From Alphaproteobacteria bacterium (GTDB taxonomy: Bacteria > Pseudomonadota > Alphaproteobacteria > JANSWW01), in NCBI GenBank assembly GCA_024743275.1, contig JANSWW010000003.1, forward strand, positions 248,001-312,000: a DNA stretch of 64,000 nt. The letters are read 5' to 3'. The notes beneath the pieces were generated by a model. The model made no database searches. It saw nothing but the letters and a program-made list of their open reading frames with translations, and was not told the origin of the DNA. The translations under genes and the position numbers were made by a program. Within the stretch, counting starts at the first letter, position 1. Every line of letters starts with the position of its first letter. Below, piece by piece: positions 8,349 to 16,594 of the stretch.

Positions 8349-8531
8349 CTATCTCTGTCCGTGGCCGAGGCCCGCGGCATCCCGTTCCGCCTCGAGCCTC
8401 GCCAGGGTCGTCCGCGCCCGCCGTTGGCGCAGCAGGGTGGTCGCGATCAGGAACACCAGGCCGACCGCGGTCACCGCATAGGACGGCCACACGAACGCGG
8501 CATAGCCGCCCATATCGAAAAACGCGTTCAC
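8349..8531 (-). CDS. ccmD: Heme exporter protein CcmD
   Basis: A 60-residue protein with one membrane span (FVWPSYAVTAVGLVFLIATTLL) preceded by the conserved FDMGGYAAFVWPSY block and followed by a charged tail. In the family CcmD is needed to release holo-CcmE from CcmABC. The start is GTG at 8531, overlapping the ccmC stop as GTGA. Its place between ccmC and ccmE supports the call despite its short length. Confidence 0.9.
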   Translation of the reverse strand: MNAFFDMGGYAAFVWPSYAVTAVGLVFLIATTLLRQRRARTTLARLEAERDAAGLGHGQR

Positions 8532-9316
8532 GGTGTCGCTCCATCACGCAGGCCGGCGGGATCCTCGTCCGGACCGGCGCCCCGCGCCTCGGCCAGGGCC
8601 AACGCGATCGACCGGGCCCGGCGTTCCATGATGTGGCTTCGCACCCGCACCAGAAGCAGGGCGGTGAACAGCGTCATATAGGCGCCGCCCATCAGCAGGA
8701 GCGGGGTCAGCATGTCCGGATGGATGGTCGGCCCATCGAGCCGCGCCACGGCTGCCGGCTGGTGCAGCGTGTTCCACCATTCGACCGAGTATTTGATGAT
8801 CGGCACATTGATCCAACCGACCAGCGCGATCAGGCGGGCCGCCTGGGTGCCGCGCTGCGGATCGTCGAAGGCGTTCTTTAGCGCCATGAAGCCAAGATAG
8901 AGGAAAAGCAGCACCAGCATACTGGTCAGCCGGGCGTCCCAGACCCACCAGGTGCCCCACATCGGCTGGCCCCACAGGCTGCCGGTCACCAGGCAAAGCA
9001 CGGTGAAGGTGGCGCCGATCACGGCGGTTTCCTCGGCGATCAGATCGGCGACGGCATGTTTCCAGATGATCGCGATCGCGCTCGCGATGGCCATGGTCGT
9101 GTAGCAGCCGAGCGCCATCCAGGCCGCCGGCACATGCACATACATGATGCGCACCGTCTCGCCTTGCTGGTAGTCGGCCGGTGAGTTGAACAGGCCGAGA
9201 TAGAGCCCGTATCCGCCCAGCAGGATCGTCAGCCCCCAGGCGAAGGGAATGATCGCCGAGGCAAGCCCGATGAATTTCGTCGGGTTGGCGTATCGATGGA
9301 AAACATTCGTGCTCAT
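8528..9316 (-). CDS. ccmC: Heme ABC transporter permease CcmC
   Basis: A 262-residue membrane protein of the heme-handling superfamily that presents heme to CcmE. It has six predicted membrane segments and the WWD-type motif WGTWWVWDARLTSM, with WWVWD at residues 123-127. A flanking histidine in YVHVPAAW (H61) and another in WWNTLHQP are the expected axial ligands. ATG at 9316. A 134-bp gap separates it from ccmB, the only sizeable gap in an otherwise overlapping operon. Confidence 0.95.
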   Translation of the reverse strand: MSTNVFHRYANPTKFIGLASAIIPFAWGLTILLGGYGLYLGLFNSPADYQQGETVRIMYVHVPAAWMALGCYTTMAIASAIAIIWKHAVADLIAEETAVIGATFTVLCLVTGSLWGQPMWGTWWVWDARLTSMLVLLFLYLGFMALKNAFDDPQRGTQAARLIALVGWINVPIIKYSVEWWNTLHQPAAVARLDGPTIHPDMLTPLLLMGGAYMTLFTALLLVRVRSHIMERRARSIALALAEARGAGPDEDPAGLRDGATP

Positions 9317-9450
9317 GATGCTCGGCGGTGTCTCACATATTCAAGTTTTTATATATAAGCAGAGCCAACTGGCCGCGTCCACGGACTGGGACGAAGTTCC
9401 CATCATAAATGGGACAAAAGCTTGGCGTTCGCAACGATTTCCGGGCGAAA
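9317..9450 (-). promoter_or_regulatory. AT-rich gap inside the ccm operon, possible internal promoter
   Basis: This 134-bp spacer between ccmB and ccmC contains an AT-rich TTATATATAAAAAC block (about 9346-9359) some 30-45 bp upstream of the ccmC start. It also has a small hairpin with 6-bp arms TCCCAT/ATGGGA at 9398-9403 and 9409-9414. The sequence could hold a promoter driving ccmCDEFGHI separately from ccmAB. No good -35 box can be fixed, so this is a weak inference. Confidence 0.3.
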
Positions 9451-10116
9451 TCAGCGTAAGGCGAGACGCAGGGCCGCAGCGGACGCCCATGGGGTCAAGG
9501 CCAGCGATCCCGCCAGCAGCGCGCCGAGGAACGCGAGATGGGGGGCGACGTCGAGCGCCGTGATCGCCGCGTCGACCGCACCGACCCCGAAAATCAACAC
9601 CGGAATCGTCAGCGGCAGGATCAGCAGGGCGACCAGAACGCCGGACCGGCGCGCGCCCAGGGTGACGGCGGCTCCGACTGCCCCGATCAAGCTGATCGTG
9701 GGCGTGCCGATCAGGAGCGAGAGCACCAGTTCGAGCGACCCCTCGCCGGTCAGGCCGAGCAGAATCCCGAGCAGTGGGGCCATCAGGGCGAGGGGCAGTC
9801 CGGTGGTGAGCCAATGGGCCAGTGCCTTGACCGCGACAATCGCCTCGAGCGGCGCGGGGCTGAGGGCAAGCTGTTCCAGCGTGCCGTCCGCGTGGTCCGC
9901 CTCGAACAGCCGGTCGAGGGAGAGCAGTGCGGCAAGCAGGGCGGTGACCCAGAGGATTCCCGGCGCGATCTTCTTCAGCAGCACCGGGTCGGGACCGAGG
10001 CCGAAGGGGAAGAGCGCGACGGCGATCGTGAAGAAGACGAGCACCGTGGTCGCATCGCCGATCTGCCGGATCGCCAGTTTGAGGTCGCGGGCAAGGACGC
10101 CGAGCAGGGTGTTCAT
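9451..10116 (-). CDS. ccmB: Heme exporter permease CcmB
   Basis: A 221-residue integral membrane protein with six hydrophobic segments, the permease subunit of the CcmAB ABC module that releases holo-CcmE. Conserved features are LARDLKLAIRQ at the N-terminus, LSLDRLFEADHADGTLEQLALSP around residues 65-87, and the GILLG and IPVLIFG segments. The start at 10116 overlaps the ccmA stop by ATGA. Confidence 0.94.
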   Translation of the reverse strand: MNTLLGVLARDLKLAIRQIGDATTVLVFFTIAVALFPFGLGPDPVLLKKIAPGILWVTALLAALLSLDRLFEADHADGTLEQLALSPAPLEAIVAVKALAHWLTTGLPLALMAPLLGILLGLTGEGSLELVLSLLIGTPTISLIGAVGAAVTLGARRSGVLVALLILPLTIPVLIFGVGAVDAAITALDVAPHLAFLGALLAGSLALTPWASAAALRLALR

Positions 10117-10817
10117 GACGCCTCTCCCAACACGATGTCGCCGAGACCGGCGTCGAGGCCGAACAGCGGGTCGATCCGGCCGCCGGGAAAGGCGTCGAGA
10201 TTCAGCCCGTCGGCGCCCGGCACGTCCAATTCCACATGGGTCGAGACGACAACGGCTCCGCCGGCGGCGCGGTGTCCGGCGATCAACGCCTCCACCAGGC
10301 CCCGCCCTTCCGTGTCGAGGGCGGCGGTCGGTTCGTCCATCAGCCAGAGCGGTCGTTCGGTCGTGATCAGGCGGGCAAGCGCCAGCCGCCTTTTCTGACC
10401 CTGGCTCAAGAGGCGGCCGGGGAAGTCGGCGACGGCGGTGAGCCCGCAACGGGCCAGGGCCTCTGTCGCGGCTCCGGTGTCGCCGCCGAGCACAGTGGTC
10501 GCCGCCGCGAGATTTTCCGTCGCCGATAGGGCCGGCTTCACCGCGTCGAGATGGCCTTGATAGTGCAGGCTCGCCCGGTAGCCGGCGAGGTCATCGGCAA
10601 TGTCGTCGCCGTCCTGATGCAAGTGTCCCCGTGCCGGCGGCAGCAGGCCGGCGAGCATCCGCAGCAGGCTGGACTTGCCGCTGCCGTTCCGACCGGTCAG
10701 CAGCAGCGCGCCACCCGCGGGGAGGGTGAAACCGAGGCCTTTGAAAATGAGCCGCTCGCCGCGCACACAGGCGAGATCGCGCCCCTCCAGCGCCGGGACT
10801 TCAGGCGATCCGGACAT
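10113..10817 (-). CDS. ccmA: Cytochrome c biogenesis ATP-binding export protein CcmA
   Basis: A 234-residue ABC ATPase that powers release of holo-CcmE. Walker A GRNGSGKSS is at residues 42-50, the CcmA-type signature LSQGQKRR at 137-144, Walker B LWLMDEP at 157-163, and STHVELD carries the switch histidine. First gene of the ccm operon; the upstream 293 bp contains two strong inverted repeats and presumably the operon promoter. The C-terminal tail is slightly longer than typical. Confidence 0.94.
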   Translation of the reverse strand: MSGSPEVPALEGRDLACVRGERLIFKGLGFTLPAGGALLLTGRNGSGKSSLLRMLAGLLPPARGHLHQDGDDIADDLAGYRASLHYQGHLDAVKPALSATENLAAATTVLGGDTGAATEALARCGLTAVADFPGRLLSQGQKRRLALARLITTERPLWLMDEPTAALDTEGRGLVEALIAGHRAAGGAVVVSTHVELDVPGADGLNLDAFPGGRIDPLFGLDAGLGDIVLGEAS

Positions 10818-10879
10818 GCGCGCTCCGAACGGGGGCGGTCAGGGATGGCGTGTGGGTCGGGACGGCGAAGAGGGAAATA

Positions 10880-10984
10880 GCCCCAAAAGAGATAGAGGGT
10901 GGTGCCGGGTTTGGGGATTGGCACCACCCTCCATAGTCTGGGGCAAATAAACGAGTGAGACCGGTGTTGGGGACAATCTCACTC
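10880..10984. terminator. Two strong hairpins between the PaaK-like gene and ccmA
   Basis: The 10818-11110 spacer has no convincing gene. It holds a perfect 12-bp stem (GAGGGTGGTGCC at 10895-10906, GGCACCACCCTC at 10920-10931, 13-nt loop), which can be extended by outer arms GCCCCA (10880-10885) and TGGGGC (10939-10944). A second perfect 8-bp repeat GAGTGAGA/TCTCACTC lies at 10953-10960 and 10977-10984. On the minus strand the first is followed by a CTCTTTT stretch. They probably terminate transcription from the PaaK-like gene, or structure the ccm leader. Confidence 0.5.
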
Positions 10985-11110
10985 AACTGGAGATACGGGG
11001 TTTGTGTGAGGAAAGAGAACCATGTCCCGTTTCCTCTGTCAACAAACAAAAAGCAAAAAAACCGAAAAACATTCAAATCGAAAGGTGTTTGATCCTTTCG
11101 GGCTTCGATG

Positions 11111-12337
11111 CTAGCCGCGAACATCGTCAATGACCTTCCCATCATTCTGAAGCTCACCAGGTGTGGCGAATGCGACCGTACCCCGCAGTTTCGTTATGGA
11201 CTGCACGCTTTCCTCGATCGAAATTCTTAAGTCGTCACTTGGGGTTGCCGTCTCGCAGGCGAGTGTCATCACGTCTTTGCCGTCCTGCTGCGCGACGGTC
11301 AGGCGCGCCTTCACCACGGACGGATGGCGCTTGAGAACCTCGTTGATCTGGCGGGGATGGACGAACATTCCCTTGACCTTGGTCGATTGGTCGGCGCGGC
11401 CCATCCAACCTTTGATTCGTAAATTGGTTCGCCCACAGGGGCTTTCACCCGGAAGGACGGCCGACATGTCGCCGGTCCCGAAGCGGATGAGCGGATAATC
11501 CGGGTTGAAGGTGGTTACGACGATTTCCCCGACCTCGCCCTCAGGCACCGGATCGTCGGTGCCCGGGCGGACGATCTCGACGATCACCTGTTCGTCGACG
11601 ATCATTCCCTCCTTGGCCGCGCTCTCATAGGCGATGAGGCCGAGATCGGCGCTGGCGAACGCCTGAAGGGTCTCGCAGCCGGCATCGCTCAAGGCCTGGC
11701 GGACATCCGGGAAGAAGGGTTCGCCGGAGACGAGGGCCTTCCGGAAGGTCATTGGCAGGCCCTTTTCGAGCGCCTTGTCGACGATGATTTTGAGGAAGCT
11801 CGGTGTTCCCGCGTAGCATTGCGGCCGGAAACGTTCCATGGCCTCCAATTGTTGTTCCGTGTTCCCGACCCCGCCCGGGAAGACCGGACAGCCGAGTGCG
11901 GCCGCGCCGGTTTCGACGATCGAGCCGGCCGGGGTCAGGTGGTAGGAAAAGCAGTTGTGGACGATCTCGCCCTGACGGAAGCCGGCGGCGAACATGGCGC
12001 GCGCGAACCGCCAGGCATCCTGGCGCCGACCCTCGGCGTCGGCGATCGGACCGGGGGACAGGAAGATCTTGGCGAGATCGCGCACCGCCGTCGCGTTCAT
12101 CCCGCCGAAGGGGGCGCCCGGCGACTGGAGGTCCATGAGATCCGTCTTGCGGGTCACCGGAATCTTCCGGAGATCGTCGAGACCGGCGATATCCTCCGGC
12201 GCGATTCCCTTCAGAAGTTCCTTGAAGTAGGGGGCGTGGGTCTTGGCATGTTTGAGCTGGCTGTGCAGTCGGGCGAGGTGATCGGCCGCCCGTTCCTCCC
12301 GGCTGCGCCTTTCCAGGCTGTCGAAGAACTCGCTCAC
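11111..12337 (-). CDS. PaaK-like phenylacetate--CoA ligase family protein
   Basis: A 408-residue adenylate-forming enzyme that would join an aromatic or other carboxylic acid to CoA. Family marks are RKIPVTRKTDLMDLQ near residue 80, the FPGGVGNTEQQLEAM stretch in the position of the PaaK glycine-rich loop, and the C-terminal hinge RIKGWMGRADQSTKVKGMFVHPRQINEVL. The start is GTG at 12337 because GGAGGAAG sits 4-8 nt upstream and similarity begins there. It closes a minus-strand block of LIV-type transporter genes, suggesting the imported acid is CoA-activated. Substrate is not deducible from sequence. Confidence 0.85.
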   Translation of the reverse strand: MSEFFDSLERRSREERAADHLARLHSQLKHAKTHAPYFKELLKGIAPEDIAGLDDLRKIPVTRKTDLMDLQSPGAPFGGMNATAVRDLAKIFLSPGPIADAEGRRQDAWRFARAMFAAGFRQGEIVHNCFSYHLTPAGSIVETGAAALGCPVFPGGVGNTEQQLEAMERFRPQCYAGTPSFLKIIVDKALEKGLPMTFRKALVSGEPFFPDVRQALSDAGCETLQAFASADLGLIAYESAAKEGMIVDEQVIVEIVRPGTDDPVPEGEVGEIVVTTFNPDYPLIRFGTGDMSAVLPGESPCGRTNLRIKGWMGRADQSTKVKGMFVHPRQINEVLKRHPSVVKARLTVAQQDGKDVMTLACETATPSDDLRISIEESVQSITKLRGTVAFATPGELQNDGKVIDDVRG

Positions 12338-12429
12338 CGCTTCCTCCCCATCCGTTATTCTTTGATTTGCCAAAGGCGTAGCACAGTCGGGCTGGCCAGC
12401 GCGAGAGGGATGGCGTAAGGCGTGGCCCC

Positions 12430-12912
12430 ATGATCGACGATTTCTCCATAGACGACGCATCGCGGGCCGGCGCCCTGCTGCAGGGGTTGGCCGGGGACTG
12501 GATCCTGGTGCGCCGGATCGCAGCGCTGTCCGATACACCCGATCTCGGGAGCGCGTCGGGCAGCGCCCGCTTCACGCCCTCTGAGGGTGGGCTCGACTAT
12601 CTGGAGGAAGGGGAAATGGTGCTCGGCGACTCGCCCCCGTCGCGGTTCGCCCGGCGCTATCGCTATGCCGTGGAGGAGGGACGGATCGCGATCCGCTTCG
12701 CCGACGGCCCCGATATCGGGAAGCTGTTCGTGCCGTTGGCGTTCCAGCCGTCCGCCGGGGGTGCGGTCGGCGCCGAGGCGGTGCATCTCTGCGATCCCGA
12801 CCGCTACGAGGTCGCCATGACCCTGCTGCCGGGTCTCGTCTCCATGGCCGTGACCGTCACCGGGCCGGCGAAGGCCCACCGCATCGAGACGGTATTGACG
12901 CGGCCGGATTAA
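12430..12912 (+). CDS. DUF6314 family protein
   Basis: A 160-residue soluble protein, the only + strand gene between 2.3 and 22 kb. The pattern LAGDWILVRRI at residues 20-30, GLDYLEEGEMVLG, the RRYRY strand and HLCDPDRYEV fit the DUF6314 family, a small beta-barrel-like domain of unknown function. Its stop overlaps the convergent MFS gene by four bases (TTAA at 12909-12912). It starts 93 bp from the divergent PaaK-like gene and could share a promoter region with it. Confidence 0.7.
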   Translation: MIDDFSIDDASRAGALLQGLAGDWILVRRIAALSDTPDLGSASGSARFTPSEGGLDYLEEGEMVLGDSPPSRFARRYRYAVEEGRIAIRFADGPDIGKLFVPLAFQPSAGGAVGAEAVHLCDPDRYEVAMTLLPGLVSMAVTVTGPAKAHRIETVLTRPD

Positions 12913-14225
12913 TCTGCGTCCTTCGGCTTCGCGCCGGGCGCCTCCGGGCCGTCTTGACGGATGTCGGCGGTCGCGGTCTCGATCGTTGATACCGTTTGCG
13001 CCGTGATCACCGATTCGGCGAAGTCGACCCGCTCGCCGGCCAGGACCTTGCCCCGGCGCGACATCCGCCAAAGCACCACGAGCGCAAGAAGGGCATGTAT
13101 CGAAGCGGTATATGAAAAAAGCGCCTGGAACGGTGCGAGATTCTGCACCAGCGCGGCCAAGGGCGGGCCGATGGCGGCGCCGAGACCGAAGGCGAGGAGC
13201 AGGCCACTGGAGACCTCCACCATCTCGTTCGGCGCCGCGTGATCGTTGGCATGGGCGACGCCGAGCGAATAGATCGGCAGGGCGCCGGCGCCGAACAAGG
13301 CACCGAAGATGTAGATCGACGACGATCCTGCCGGGCTGAAGAATGTCAGGCCGACGCCGGCAAGAATCGCCAGGAGCACGGCCGCCAGAATGACATAGCG
13401 CCGGTCGACCCGGTCCGAGATCGCCCCCAGGGGATACTGGCCCAACGCGCCTCCGGCGACCACGGCACTCATAAACAGACCGATACCGGCGGTATCCATT
13501 CCGCGATCTTGGGCGAATACCGGTCCAAGGGTCCAAAACGCTCCGTTTGCAAGGCCCACGGCAAGGCAGGTCGCAACACCTACCGGTGAATTGCGATAAA
13601 GCAGACCGAGGCCAGTTTGGACGGCGTGAATCGGGCCGGGCGCTTCGGCCTTTGTGAAAGCGAGCGGCAGGGCGGCCACCGAAACCAGGATCGACGCCGC
13701 CGCGAAGAGCGAGAACTCAAGCGGATCGTCGAGGGCGATCATGAGCTGGCCCACGGTGATCACGGTCAGATTGATCACGGTGTAGATCGAAAAGATCGTG
13801 CCCCTTGTCTCGTTGGTAGACTTCTCGTTGAGCCAGCTTTCGATGACGATATAGAGCACCGCGAAACAGGTCCCGGTGATGCCCCGCAAGACGGCCCAGA
13901 GAATGGAATCGAGAACCATTGCATGGATCAGGACCGCGACGGAGGCGAGCGACGCCATAGCCATGAAGGTCCGGATATGACCCCCGCGCCTCAGCAGTGC
14001 CGGGCCGACCAGACAGCCAAGAGTAAAACCGATGTAGTAGCCGGTCCCGATGAGGCCGATCTCGACGGCGGTGAAATTCTCCAGATTGCCGCGGACCGGG
14101 ATCAATGTGCCCTGCAGCCCGTTGCCCGTCAGAAGCAAGGCAACGCTGATCAGAAGGGCGGCGACGCCACCGACGACGGCCATCAGGCCGGGCGGTTGCC
14201 GGTCCCCTTCCACGCTGTTTGTCAT
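12909..14225 (-). CDS. MFS transporter (YcaD-like)
   Basis: A 438-residue major facilitator with twelve hydrophobic segments. The motif-A-like loop GPALLRRGGHIRTFM after the second span, the ESWLNEKSTNETRGTIFSIY block and GAISDRVDRRYVIL between the halves are typical of the YcaD branch. The C-terminus carries a 60-residue hydrophilic tail. It lies 53 bp downstream of livF on the same strand, so it may be part of that operon and move a related compound. Substrate unknown. Confidence 0.85.
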   Translation of the reverse strand: MTNSVEGDRQPPGLMAVVGGVAALLISVALLLTGNGLQGTLIPVRGNLENFTAVEIGLIGTGYYIGFTLGCLVGPALLRRGGHIRTFMAMASLASVAVLIHAMVLDSILWAVLRGITGTCFAVLYIVIESWLNEKSTNETRGTIFSIYTVINLTVITVGQLMIALDDPLEFSLFAAASILVSVAALPLAFTKAEAPGPIHAVQTGLGLLYRNSPVGVATCLAVGLANGAFWTLGPVFAQDRGMDTAGIGLFMSAVVAGGALGQYPLGAISDRVDRRYVILAAVLLAILAGVGLTFFSPAGSSSIYIFGALFGAGALPIYSLGVAHANDHAAPNEMVEVSSGLLLAFGLGAAIGPPLAALVQNLAPFQALFSYTASIHALLALVVLWRMSRRGKVLAGERVDFAESVITAQTVSTIETATADIRQDGPEAPGAKPKDAD

Positions 14226-14278
14226 GATTTCGGCCCCCCGTCACGTCCGGGGAATCATGCCGGGGTAATGTTGAAAGA

Positions 14279-15121
14279 TCAAAGCCAGCGCTTGCGGCGT
14301 TTGAAGGACTTGAGGTTCTTGAAGCTCTTGCGTTCCTCGGATCCGCCGCCGAGATAGAACTCCTTCACATCCTCATTGTCCATCAGCTCCGCGGCGGAGC
14401 CGTCGAGCACGATCTTGCCCTGCTCCATGATGTAGCCGAAGGAGGCGACGCCGAGGGCCATCTTGGCGTTCTGTTCCACCAGAAGGATGGTGATGCCGAG
14501 ATCCTCGTTGAGCTTGCGGATGATGGAAAACACCTCCTGCACCAGCAGCGGCGAGAGGCCCATGGACGGCTCGTCCATCAGGATGAGCTTGGGTCGGGCC
14601 ATGAGGGCCCGTCCGATGGCGAGCATCTGCTGCTCCCCGCCGGAGAGATAGCCGGCGAGCCCGGTCCGTTCCCTGAGCCTGGGGAAATACTCGAACACCA
14701 TATCCATGTCGGCCTGGATGTTGCCCTTGTCGGTGCGGGTGAAGGCGCCGAGCCGCAGGTTCTCGATCGGCGTCATGTCGGCGACGATGCGGCGGCCCTC
14801 CATGACCTGGAAGATCCCCTTGCGGACGATCTTATCCGGATCGATGCCGTCGATCCGTTCCCCGTCGAAGACGATCTCGCCCTCGGTCACCTCGCCGTCC
14901 TCGGTCTTCAACAGGCCCGAGATGGATTTGAGCGTGGTCGACTTTCCGGCCCCGTTGGCGCCCAGGAGGGCGACGACCTTGCCCCGGGGAACCTCCAGCG
15001 ACAGGCCGCGCAGGACGAGGATCACGTCGGAATAGACGACCTCGATGTTGTTGACCGACAGCATGATGTCCGGCGCAGCGTCGTCGGAGAGATGTCCGAG
15101 GTCCAGATCGGTGGCGGTCAT
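14279..15121 (-). CDS. livF: Branched-chain amino acid-type ABC transporter ATPase LivF
   Basis: A 280-residue ATPase, one of two NBDs of a LIV-type (HAAT) importer. Walker A GANGAGKST, signature LSGGEQQMLAIGRAL and Walker B LILMDEPSMGLSP are present, as is the LivF-type LLVEQNAKMAL. A basic tail (SFKNLKSFKRRKRWL) extends beyond the usual LivF end. It lies 105 bp after the binding-protein gene and is the last dedicated transporter subunit in the block. Confidence 0.9.
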   Translation of the reverse strand: MTATDLDLGHLSDDAAPDIMLSVNNIEVVYSDVILVLRGLSLEVPRGKVVALLGANGAGKSTTLKSISGLLKTEDGEVTEGEIVFDGERIDGIDPDKIVRKGIFQVMEGRRIVADMTPIENLRLGAFTRTDKGNIQADMDMVFEYFPRLRERTGLAGYLSGGEQQMLAIGRALMARPKLILMDEPSMGLSPLLVQEVFSIIRKLNEDLGITILLVEQNAKMALGVASFGYIMEQGKIVLDGSAAELMDNEDVKEFYLGGGSEERKSFKNLKSFKRRKRWL

Positions 15122-15226
15122 GGTCGGGCTCCCAAGCGAAAGAAAAGCGGTGTGAAAGGGACAAAGAGGACCGGCACGTCCGGTATTGGGCGTGCCGGTC
15201 CTGATCAGATCACCGGAAGGCGGGTC

Positions 15227-16486
15227 TTATTGACCGAGCCACTCGGCCTTGCGCGGAATCTCGGCGACGAAGACCTCTTCCATCGCGTTGGCACCGCCCG
15301 CGGTCACGCCGCGATAGACGAAGACCTTGTTGGTCCCGCGATGGTCGGCATCGGTCCAGGAACTGGCGAGGCAGACGCCTTCCAGGCCTTCCGGCACCCA
15401 GCCCTGACGCTCATACATGGCCTGCTTCACATTCGGGCCGGTGACGCCGCCGTCCATACCGTCCGCGATCTTCATCGCTTCGGCCATGAAGAAGACGGAG
15501 CATACGCCGCGCATATAGTGAACGGCCCGGTAGTCGACGCTCGCATCGCCCAGTTTGGAGATTTCCTCGACCTTCTTCATGCCGGGCACATCGGCGCCCC
15601 AGGCGGCGGAGCCCATCACCCAGACGACACCGTCCGCGGCCTCGCCGGCGGCTTGCATGACGTTCTCGTCATAGCCCCAGACATTGGCCATGAACTGGAC
15701 GTCCACGCCGACCGTGTCGCAGGACTTCATCAGCGAGATGTTGGAGCCCGAGGTGTTGGCGAGGAAGGCGTAATTCGCACCGGACTCTTTGAGGGCCAGG
15801 CACTGGGCCTTGAAGTCGGACGGGGCCAGCGAATACTGGATCGCCGGCAGGACCTCGAAGCCCAGTTCGGTGGCGTATTCCTCACCCGACTTCTTCGGCG
15901 CGTTCGGATAGGGGTGGTTGTCGCCCATGTGGACGTATTTCGGGCTCCCCTGGCCGCCCTTGGCCTTCCAGTCCTCGGCCGCCCACTGGATCAGACCGCG
16001 CACCCCGTCGGAATAGCTCGGCCCGTAGAAGAAGTTGTAGGGGGCCGGCTTGGTGGTGTTCGGGTTCTTGCCCTGCGGATCGGTCAGGTGACCGGAATAG
16101 GAGGCGGAGTAATAGGGAATCTGGTCCTTGGCGACGAAGGTGACGAGGGCCTCCGTATCGCCGGTGCCCCAGCCCTGGATGGCGACATAGTCGCCGGCGC
16201 TCTGCCACTTCTTATAGGCCTGGATGGCGCGCGGCACCTGATAGGAATAGTCGACCGTGTCGACCTCCAGCATCTTGCCGTTGATGCCGCCATTGGCGTT
16301 GATCCAGTTCATGGCGTCGACCTTGGCCTGACCGTAGACCTTCCCGACCACGGCGGTGCGGCCGGTGAAGTCGACGATGTTGCCGACCTTGATCGTGTCG
16401 GCGTTCGCCGTCCCGGCGAAACCCACGCCGGTGAAACCCGCGACGGCCATCGCGATGGCGGCCGAAAGCGTTGCAACCTTCTTCAT
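15227..16486 (-). CDS. LIV-type ABC transporter substrate-binding protein
   Basis: A 419-residue periplasmic protein with a signal peptide (MKKVATLSAAIAMAVAGFTGVGFAGTANA, cleavage after ANA). The mature part has the Peripla_BP_6 type I fold: IKVGNIVDFTGRTAVVGKVYGQAKVDAMNWINANGG at the N-terminus and later SGANYAFLANTSGSNISLMKSC. It would capture the substrate for LivHMGF. The neighbouring acyl-CoA synthetase and PaaK-like genes suggest a carboxylic acid rather than an amino acid; that is inference from context. Confidence 0.88.
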   Translation of the reverse strand: MKKVATLSAAIAMAVAGFTGVGFAGTANADTIKVGNIVDFTGRTAVVGKVYGQAKVDAMNWINANGGINGKMLEVDTVDYSYQVPRAIQAYKKWQSAGDYVAIQGWGTGDTEALVTFVAKDQIPYYSASYSGHLTDPQGKNPNTTKPAPYNFFYGPSYSDGVRGLIQWAAEDWKAKGGQGSPKYVHMGDNHPYPNAPKKSGEEYATELGFEVLPAIQYSLAPSDFKAQCLALKESGANYAFLANTSGSNISLMKSCDTVGVDVQFMANVWGYDENVMQAAGEAADGVVWVMGSAAWGADVPGMKKVEEISKLGDASVDYRAVHYMRGVCSVFFMAEAMKIADGMDGGVTGPNVKQAMYERQGWVPEGLEGVCLASSWTDADHRGTNKVFVYRGVTAGGANAMEEVFVAEIPRKAEWLGQ

Positions 16487-16594
16487 AGTTCTCTCCCTGT
16501 GTTTTGCCGGCCTTGTTGTTGTTGTCCCTGCCGGCGGGTGGTTGTCCGGTCCGGGCCGTGCCCGGATCTTTCCAGACCCCTTTCGTCGAAAACT

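Noticed and set aside
10801..11157. A 118-codon minus-strand frame in the spacer upstream of ccmA
   Set aside because: It overlaps the ends of both flanking genes, runs through two hairpins and lacks the codon bias of the neighbours.
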